NCBI RefSeq assembly: GCF_029937855.1
Contig: NZ_JAPYPC010000030.1
Location: forward strand, 11,787-51,330
Reading direction: 5' to 3'
DNA from: Christiangramia sp.
GTDB lineage: Bacteria > Bacteroidota > Bacteroidia > Flavobacteriales > Flavobacteriaceae
DNA length: 39,544 bases
In this document: piece by piece, positions 34,661 through 39,544 of the stretch
Position numbering within the stretch: position 1 is the stretch's first letter
How the letters are laid out: each line of letters begins with the position of its first letter
Position numbers and translations under genes: made by a program
The notes under the pieces: generated by a model
Database searches by the model: none
What the model was told of the DNA's origin: nothing
The model's input: the letters and a program-made list of their open reading frames with translations, nothing else

Positions 34661-36034
34661 TTATAGGTTCGGGATACGAACAGTCTCTCCTATCCAGCAT
34701 CCAATTGAGATTGCATCACCTGCATTCTTACTGGATTGGAACACATCAGATTTCTGTGGTGCTCTACCTCTATATGCAGCCGCAGCCTGATTTGCATTGC
34801 TAGCGATAGAAGGATCTACCCTTGCTGCTCTTGAAGCATAATCTGCAGCCAACCAGTATACTGCTCTTTTAGTAAATGCATCATCGCCACAATTATTAGC
34901 ACTATTTGCGTACATATTAGCGATCTGTAAATATGCACTACCTAATGATGGTTTAGAAGCTAAAGCTTTTCTATAAAAACTTCTTGCCTGACCATAACTA
35001 CCTTTATCTTTATAGTTATTAGCGATTCTATAATAGATCTTCGCCTGATCTGATTTATTGGTTTCAAGCTCTGCAGCCTGGTTATAATACTGAAGTGCTT
35101 TAGAACTATTCCCTTCAGATTCTGCTAACTGACCTAATGAATAGGCTGATTTCGCAGAAGGCTCAAGTTTATGAAGTGCTTCAGAAACCTGGATAAACAA
35201 TGGATCTTCTGTACAATCTTTACTTGAAAGCCTTGCATTTACATTCTTTAACCAGCTAACATCCCCTTGTTTCTCTTCAAAATCTTTCTTATAAAGAGGC
35301 ACAAGATTATCACAATCTGCACGCGCACCAAGCTTTGCATTAAGCGCCGCTTTAACGTTACTATAGTTCTTAAGGTTGATTTCAGCGTATTTAATTTGCT
35401 TCTCTTCTTTTGAAGTAAGATCTTCTCCCTCTTCCTGCTTCTTTAACAAAGGAGCAAGATTTTCTGCCGCATCATTTTCTTCTACTTCAATTTTAGCAAA
35501 AACCCTATCATACATGTCAAATACATCCTGAAGACTTCTTTCTCCTTCATCCTGCATTTCCACTACAAGATCGAAATAAGCATACAAACCTTTAGGACTT
35601 GTGAAGTTCTCCTTATCTACTTCCCAAACTTTATCAAAAGCATTAAAAAGTTCTTCTTTAGACCCCATTTTGTTATCATACTTCAACTGAGCTATATCTG
35701 TATATACTTTTGCTTTCTCAGTTTTTCCGGGATAAAGCTCCAATCTGGTTTCCCAAACATCAATCAGTTCTTCAACCAATTCTTCTTTATCACCTTCTTC
35801 CTCTTTATTAATTTTAGCTTCGATCGCTCTCTCAAGATACTGGTATGTCGCAAGGCTGTACTTTGGACATTCCTCTTTAACTTTCATCAAAGCTGGATAC
35901 GCAGCATCATAATTCTTAGCTTTTGCATCATCATATGCTAAAGCAGCCATTGTTGCACAATCACCTGATTGCGCACTAGCAGCTCCCGAACCTAACAGGG
36001 CAACCGTTATTAGTGTTAGAAATCTGTTTTTCAT
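34661..36034 (-). CDS. Secreted TPR-repeat protein
   Basis: 457 residues from the ATG at 36034, which gives a clean signal peptide (MKNRFLTLITVALLGSGAASAQ); the frame opens 54 bases earlier, inside the upstream gene. The C-terminal half contains TPR units (SAYSLGQLAESEGNSSKALQ, IYYRIANNYKDKGSYGQARS, and SAYLQIANMYANSANNCGDD). The N-terminal half is acidic and also helical, with a Cys at AQSGDCATM. TPR proteins act as adaptors. Its place between an outer-membrane protein and lptC suggests a role in envelope assembly (inference). The protein is known mainly as a conserved hypothetical in Bacteroidota. Confidence 0.88.
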   Translation of the reverse strand: MKNRFLTLITVALLGSGAASAQSGDCATMAALAYDDAKAKNYDAAYPALMKVKEECPKYSLATYQYLERAIEAKINKEEEGDKEELVEELIDVWETRLELYPGKTEKAKVYTDIAQLKYDNKMGSKEELFNAFDKVWEVDKENFTSPKGLYAYFDLVVEMQDEGERSLQDVFDMYDRVFAKIEVEENDAAENLAPLLKKQEEGEDLTSKEEKQIKYAEINLKNYSNVKAALNAKLGARADCDNLVPLYKKDFEEKQGDVSWLKNVNARLSSKDCTEDPLFIQVSEALHKLEPSAKSAYSLGQLAESEGNSSKALQYYNQAAELETNKSDQAKIYYRIANNYKDKGSYGQARSFYRKALASKPSLGSAYLQIANMYANSANNCGDDAFTKRAVYWLAADYASRAARVDPSIASNANQAAAAYRGRAPQKSDVFQSSKNAGDAISIGCWIGETVRIPNL

Positions 36035-36053
36035 CTTTTTGTTTATTGTATGG

Positions 36054-37298
36054 TTAATTAAACTTTCTTTTTGTGAACCATTTGTCATTTAAAGACAATC
36101 CTATAGATAGTCTAAAAAAGTTCTCCTGAATTAAACCCGAATCCCTGGTACCTCTTTGCCCAAGCTCGATTCCAAGGTTTGCATTAGAGAAATATGTCCC
36201 AACTGGTAATCCTAGTCCAAAAGATATGCCAAACTCGTTTATCGATTCATCATTGACCATCAAGCCCGTCTCATCATAACGAAATCCAGCCCGGTAAACA
36301 ACTCGATCTAAGTAACTTGTAAAAGAATTATAATTTGGTATAAAAAATCCCCCAATAGAAAATTCTGAAGCATCTTCAAAAGTACCTCCATCCCCTCTAA
36401 ATCTAAAACTATCTTCATATGAAGAAGAACCAACACTAGAATATTCTGCCCCGGCAAACCATTTATTTTCTTCTCCTATCCCTGCCCCAATAGTAAGTTT
36501 AGAAGGAAATTCAAATTGGGTATCAATAAGATCCAAATCTCTGGATTCGATTGTCCTACCTGTTCCCGAAGAAAAATCTATTGTAGAAATTGTCCTTGAA
36601 TTTTCTGAATCCAGATCTATGGATGGCGCGTAAGAACCTGAAACATGCAAATTAAGTTTCTCAGATATATCAGTCTTGTAATTTGCGCCAAAATTAAAGC
36701 TAAAACCCTTAATATCAGACCTATTTACATCGGTGGTACCGTATTGCAGTTCCTCTCGATTGATACTTTGTGAATTCTGAAAATTTCCGAAATTATAATT
36801 TGCATCTACACCAGCACTTAATTCATCTGTGATAGCAACTCCGGCAGAAAGAAAAACCTTGTTCATCCCTCCCCTACCATTCAGTAAACTTGCAGATCCT
36901 TCGTCGGTATCAAGAATTCTATAGCCGACAGAGGTATAAGGAATCACTCCAAAACCAATCCCGACTTTATCACTTACCGGAAAAGCCAAGGCCAGATAAT
37001 CCAGGGAAGTGATTTTTGCATTATCACTGGCTTCATCACTTTCAAGCTTAATCCGGTCGTGACTGGCACCGACAGTAAAATTTGTCAGCTTTAATGTTCC
37101 ATAGCTTGCAGGGTTTTGAATATTCATATGAATACTATCACTAAATATACTCAAGCCTCCCATGGACCTGTTCTCTACGGTTCCTTTGAAGTTTGTTAAA
37201 CCGATACCATAATATGAATAGGGCGAGGATACATTTTCCTGTGCTTCTGCAGTAAATGCTAAAAATAAAGCTACGATTACTATAAATCGTTTTATCAT
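36054..37298 (-). CDS. Outer-membrane beta-barrel protein, FadL/porin-like
   Basis: 414 residues with a signal peptide (FIVIVALFLAFTAEAQ) followed by alternating beta-strand sequence: MGGLSIFSDSIHMNIQNPASYG, LDYLALAFPVSDKVGIGFGVIPY, GFSFNFGANYKTD, and a terminal strand FFRLSIGLSLNDKWF. The N-terminal SMGGLS...NPAS pattern is shared with FadL/OmpP1-type channels, so a hydrophobic-substrate channel is possible. It overlaps the end of coaX by 4 bases and precedes the TPR gene by 19. Barrel and outer-membrane location are well supported by the sequence; the transported compound is unknown. Confidence 0.78.
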   Translation of the reverse strand: MIKRFIVIVALFLAFTAEAQENVSSPYSYYGIGLTNFKGTVENRSMGGLSIFSDSIHMNIQNPASYGTLKLTNFTVGASHDRIKLESDEASDNAKITSLDYLALAFPVSDKVGIGFGVIPYTSVGYRILDTDEGSASLLNGRGGMNKVFLSAGVAITDELSAGVDANYNFGNFQNSQSINREELQYGTTDVNRSDIKGFSFNFGANYKTDISEKLNLHVSGSYAPSIDLDSENSRTISTIDFSSGTGRTIESRDLDLIDTQFEFPSKLTIGAGIGEENKWFAGAEYSSVGSSSYEDSFRFRGDGGTFEDASEFSIGGFFIPNYNSFTSYLDRVVYRAGFRYDETGLMVNDESINEFGISFGLGLPVGTYFSNANLGIELGQRGTRDSGLIQENFFRLSIGLSLNDKWFTKRKFN

Positions 37299-38026
37299 TG
37301 AGTCTTGTTAAATTCTAGAATGAAATTAAGTCCTTCTAACAAAAAATTTGAGTTGGCAAATATGCTATTTTTTAATGGCATAGACAAAATTTGACTATCT
37401 CCACCCGTAAAAATTACTGTTAAATCTTCAAATTGAGAGTTGTAGCATTCTATGACCCCCTTTAATTCCATTTTTATTCCATTAATAATTCCGGATAAAA
37501 TACTGGATTCCGTAGAATTACCTATCAATTCAGTTTCCGGCTTCGGTTCTATTAACGGTAAATTTTCGGTAAACTTGTGCAGACTTTGAAATCTCATTCC
37601 CAAACCGGGGGAAATAGCTCCACCAAGGTAAATTTCCTGTGTGGTTTTAATATCGTATGTGATACAGGTGCCGGTATCTATAACCAATACATTTTTCTGT
37701 GGATAGGCATATACAGCAGCCGCAACTAAGGCTAACCTATCCTTACCCAATGTTTCGGGAGTGGCGTATTCATTTTTAAAGGGCAACCGAATGCTGTTAT
37801 CTAATTTAGTTACGACATAAGAGTTTATAAGTGCCTTCTCGAATTCCGAATTAAGCGAAGTGACGTTGGAAAGTATGGATTCTTTGATCTCCGGGAATTT
37901 TTTTTGGATGTACTTTAAATTTTTAAAAAAATCTTCCTTTTTAAAAACCTGTTTCTCGAGAAGCATATTGTCTTGAAAAACAGCCGTCTTAACCAGAGTA
38001 TTACCGGCATCAATAACTAAATTCAT
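37295..38026 (-). CDS. coaX: Type III pantothenate kinase
   Basis: Cytosolic enzyme phosphorylating pantothenate in the first step of coenzyme A synthesis; the type III form is insensitive to CoA feedback. It has 243 residues. The ASKHA-fold ATP motifs are visible: LVIDAGNTLVKT at the start, TLGKDRLALVAAA (the GxDR pantothenate/dimer motif), VIDTGTCITYDI and GGAISPGLGMRFQSLH. It heads the minus-strand envelope run: the next gene overlaps by 4 bases. A perfect -7 box lies at 38046-38053, so the CoA gene's promoter probably drives the envelope genes too. Confidence 0.96.
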   Translation of the reverse strand: MNLVIDAGNTLVKTAVFQDNMLLEKQVFKKEDFFKNLKYIQKKFPEIKESILSNVTSLNSEFEKALINSYVVTKLDNSIRLPFKNEYATPETLGKDRLALVAAAVYAYPQKNVLVIDTGTCITYDIKTTQEIYLGGAISPGLGMRFQSLHKFTENLPLIEPKPETELIGNSTESSILSGIINGIKMELKGVIECYNSQFEDLTVIFTGGDSQILSMPLKNSIFANSNFLLEGLNFILEFNKTQ

Positions 38027-38045
38027 TTATATTTTCTTTATAAAT

Positions 38046-38053
38046 CAAAAGTA
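38046..38053 (-). promoter_or_regulatory. -7 box of the coaX envelope operon
   Basis: The minus strand reads TACTTTTG, a perfect TAnnTTTG, 19 bases before the coaX ATG. No -33 TTTG is seen. It is divergent from the tRNA-Phe promoter about 50 bases away. Confidence 0.6.
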
Positions 38054-38077
38054 CAAAAGCATTTTTTTAAAATTTCC

Positions 38078-38109
38078 TTTGTGAGTTCCTAAAAATGAAA
38101 TTATATTTG
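38078..38109 (+). promoter_or_regulatory. Promoter of tRNA-Phe with both -33 and -7 elements
   Basis: TTTG at 38078-38081, a spacer of 20 bases, and TATATTTG at 38102-38109 match the full Bacteroidota consensus. Transcription would start about 10-15 bases before the tRNA. Confidence 0.75.
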
Positions 38110-38130
38110 CCACCGCTTAAACAAGCAACT

Positions 38131-38206
38131 GGTGCCTTAGCTCAGTTGGTAGAGCAAAGGACTGAAAATCCTTGTGTCCCTGGTTCGATTCCTGGAGGCA
38201 CCACCA
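38131..38206 (+). tRNA. tRNA-Phe (GAA), CCA encoded
   Basis: A full cloverleaf can be folded: acceptor GGTGCCT/AGGCACC, D arm GCTC/GAGC, anticodon stem AAGGA/TCCTT with loop CTGAAAA (anticodon GAA at 38164-38166), and T loop TTCGATT. Discriminator A is followed by a genomically encoded CCA. The T stem is CCTGG against CCTGG, so its middle pair is a U-U mismatch. It is directly followed by a terminator and an integrase gene in the same direction, indicating that its 3' part is an island attachment site. Confidence 0.95.
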
Positions 38207-38208
38207 GA

Positions 38209-38248
38209 CTCCCGAAGCCCACCACATTTAGCTTCGGGGGTTTTTTTT
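38209..38248 (+). terminator. Terminator of tRNA-Phe
   Basis: CTCCCGAAGC (38209-38218) pairs with GCTTCGGGGG (38231-38240) through 10 bp including one G-T wobble, with a 12-base loop and a run of eight T. It isolates the tRNA from the integrase gene. Confidence 0.9.
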
Positions 38249-38266
38249 AAAAACTTCCTTACCGCT

Positions 38267-38307
38267 GTAGTTTTTCAAACGTTAATAAAATCGTTAATAA
38301 AAACTAC
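38267..38307. repeat. Inverted repeat enclosing a tandem direct repeat, upstream of the integrase
   Basis: GTAGTTTTT (38267-38275) and AAAAACTAC (38299-38307) form a perfect 9-bp inverted repeat ending one base before the integrase ATG. Between and partly overlapping them are two exact copies of CGTTAATAAAA (38280-38290 and 38292-38302) at a 12-base period. They could be integrase arm sites or an operator for the integrase gene (inference). Confidence 0.7.
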
Positions 38308-38308
38308 A

Positions 38309-39517
38309 ATGAAAATCTTTCTTCCAAACAACTGCAATTGCAGTAAACCGTCCGGTTATCCTAAGAATTGGAAAACCTGTAAAACCTCAGCATTAAAAAA
38401 GAAATGGTACCTACAGTATTATTTCCGGGATCCTGAATTTAAAGATGATTATCCTTACGGAAAACTAATTATTGTTAAGGCAGGGATTAATAATTATCAT
38501 ACGTTGGCAGAAAGAAGGGCTGCTATAAAAGCATTACTGGAAGATGAGGAAATGAGACTACGAAATGGATGGAACCCTATAACCAATAAGACAACCACAC
38601 AATTCGAAGTTAATTATGAAATAGATCCGTTCACACCGGCCAGTAAAGCCTTGGACAAAGCCTTTGATCGTATAAAAGCAGCTCCCAGTACTATAAGTGA
38701 CCTCAAATCTGCCAAGAAACATTTTATCCAGTCCCTTAAGCAGCTGAGAATCGATAATTTTTATATTAGGGATATTAAAAGGCGGCATGTAAGGGCTACA
38801 CTTGAAAATTTAGCAGACCGACGTAAATTTTCAAATGCCAGGTATAATAAGATAAGGGCTTATGTAATGATGCTGTTTGCCGAATTGGTAGAGACAGAAA
38901 CCATTGATATAAACCCGGTAAAAGAAATTAAGAAGCTGAAAACGGTTAAAAGAATCAGGACTATCCTGACAGAAAAGGAACGTCAGAAAATTGACATCAA
39001 TTTAAATAAAAGTAATTATACATTTTGGAGGTTCTTACAGATCTTCTTTCATTCCGGATGTAGGATAACCGAAATATTGAACCTAAAAAAATCTGATGTA
39101 AACATATTTCAATCAGAATTCAAGGTAATGGTAAAAAAAGGCAGAACATACCAGGAAGAAATAAGAGCTATCAATGGGAATGTAAAACACCTTTGGTTAG
39201 AGATACTAAATGAAGCTGTTAAAAATGATTATCTGTTTTCAGTAGGATTAGTTCCCGGTGTTAAAAATATCAGACCAGACCAAATCACAAGAAGATGGAA
39301 AAGACATGTTAAGGATAAATTGAATATCACTGCCGATTTTTACGCCCTGAAACATCTTCATACAGATATGATTGCTGAAAAAGTAAATATTGATATGGCC
39401 AGTGCGGTAAATGGTCACAAATCAAACACTATGGCCGAACATCACTATGCAGTGGGACAACAAAAAAGGATACTAAACAATATTAAAAAGGGACTGTCTC
39501 AAAAACTGTGTAAGTAG
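38309..39517 (+). CDS. int: Tyrosine recombinase (integrase) of an island inserted at tRNA-Phe
   Basis: 402-residue site-specific recombinase from the ATG at 38309; the frame is open back into the tRNA (38174), but that start would cross the tRNA terminator. Domains: an N-terminal arm-binding region (about 1-95) with a CNC...C cluster and KKKWYLQYYFRDPEF, a SAM-like core-binding domain (about 110-215), and the catalytic domain (about 230-385). Active-site residues seen: Arg in HSGCRITEI, Lys in VKKGR, His in NGHKSN and the Tyr nucleophile in EHHYAVG. The usual HxxR box is replaced by YALKH, that is Tyr and Lys. It reads away from the tRNA with no other island gene in the window. Confidence 0.92.
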   Translation: MKIFLPNNCNCSKPSGYPKNWKTCKTSALKKKWYLQYYFRDPEFKDDYPYGKLIIVKAGINNYHTLAERRAAIKALLEDEEMRLRNGWNPITNKTTTQFEVNYEIDPFTPASKALDKAFDRIKAAPSTISDLKSAKKHFIQSLKQLRIDNFYIRDIKRRHVRATLENLADRRKFSNARYNKIRAYVMMLFAELVETETIDINPVKEIKKLKTVKRIRTILTEKERQKIDINLNKSNYTFWRFLQIFFHSGCRITEILNLKKSDVNIFQSEFKVMVKKGRTYQEEIRAINGNVKHLWLEILNEAVKNDYLFSVGLVPGVKNIRPDQITRRWKRHVKDKLNITADFYALKHLHTDMIAEKVNIDMASAVNGHKSNTMAEHHYAVGQQKRILNNIKKGLSQKLCK

Positions 39518-39522
39518 AAAAT

Positions 39523-39544
39523 ATAGGGGTTTGCAAACCCCTAT
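39523..39544. terminator. Perfect 22-base palindrome after the integrase, at the window edge
   Basis: Arms ATAGGGGTTTG and CAAACCCCTAT meet without a loop, 5 bases after the integrase stop. As RNA it could fold as a hairpin with a small loop and act as a terminator, but the tail that would decide this lies outside the window. A protein-binding site is also possible. Confidence 0.5.

Noticed and set aside
38174-38308. Upstream extension of the integrase into tRNA-Phe
   Set aside because: It would cross the tRNA 3' end, its terminator hairpin and the repeat block. The ATG at 38309 gives the usual N-terminus of this integrase type.
1-39544. CRISPR array, toxin-antitoxin pair, phage-defence operon or biosynthetic cluster
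   Set aside because: No regularly spaced repeats and no matching gene families were seen. The only accessory gene is the integrase at the right end, and island cargo would be outside the window.

Overview
The window reads as a chromosome segment of a marine-type Flavobacteriaceae bacterium (Bacteroidota; Gramella/Christiangramia, Salegentibacter or Zunongwangia-like). The case rests on several features seen here: low GC, TAnnTTTG -7 promoter boxes with almost no Shine-Dalgarno sequences, an XrtF exosortase pair, a HYC_CC_PP protein, a GYDIA-type GHMP kinase beside a class II HMG-CoA reductase, a CoaX pantothenate kinase, and tandem POT transporters behind a DPP-IV peptidase. Genus assignment is inference.

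Layout, left to right. (1) 1-4250, minus: a copper/silver RND efflux pump (CusA-like, 3' end cut by the window edge) preceded by a small Cys-rich HYC_CC_PP protein with a possible operator in front. (2) 4419-5945: XrtF exosortase and its partner (minus), divergent from a GAF/fRMsr-like protein (plus). (3) 5946-7570: a possible 31-residue membrane peptide and a MacB-like permease without its ATPase. (4) 7670-14726, plus: purH followed by the complete cell-elongation cluster mreB-mreC-mreD-pbp2-rodA. (5) 14861-17011, minus: a lipoprotein C-terminal processing protease. (6) 17160-21958, plus: a tightly packed surE / small membrane protein / lpxB / NlpC-P60 lipoprotein / comEC run. (7) 21962-27911, minus: DPP-IV, two peptide symporters and a secreted thioredoxin-like protein, a peptide-scavenging unit. 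(8) 28096-30344, plus: HMG-CoA reductase and the GYDIA kinase (mevalonate pathway). (9) 30396-38026, minus: coaX, an outer-membrane protein, a TPR protein, lptC, a small membrane protein, a CNNM/CBS protein and a PpiD-like chaperone, a cell-envelope run headed by a TAnnTTTG box. (10) 38131-39544, plus: tRNA-Phe with its own promoter and terminator, then a tyrosine integrase reading away from it. This is the signature of a mobile island inserted at tRNA-Phe, of which only the integrase end is in the window.

Most of the window is conserved housekeeping DNA with envelope functions: wall elongation, lipid A, LPS transport, outer-membrane folding and periplasmic proteolysis. The accessory part is at the far right, and the less-characterised systems are the XrtF pair, the HYC_CC_PP protein and the repeat structure in front of the integrase. 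Coding calls come from reading the translations. No database search was run.
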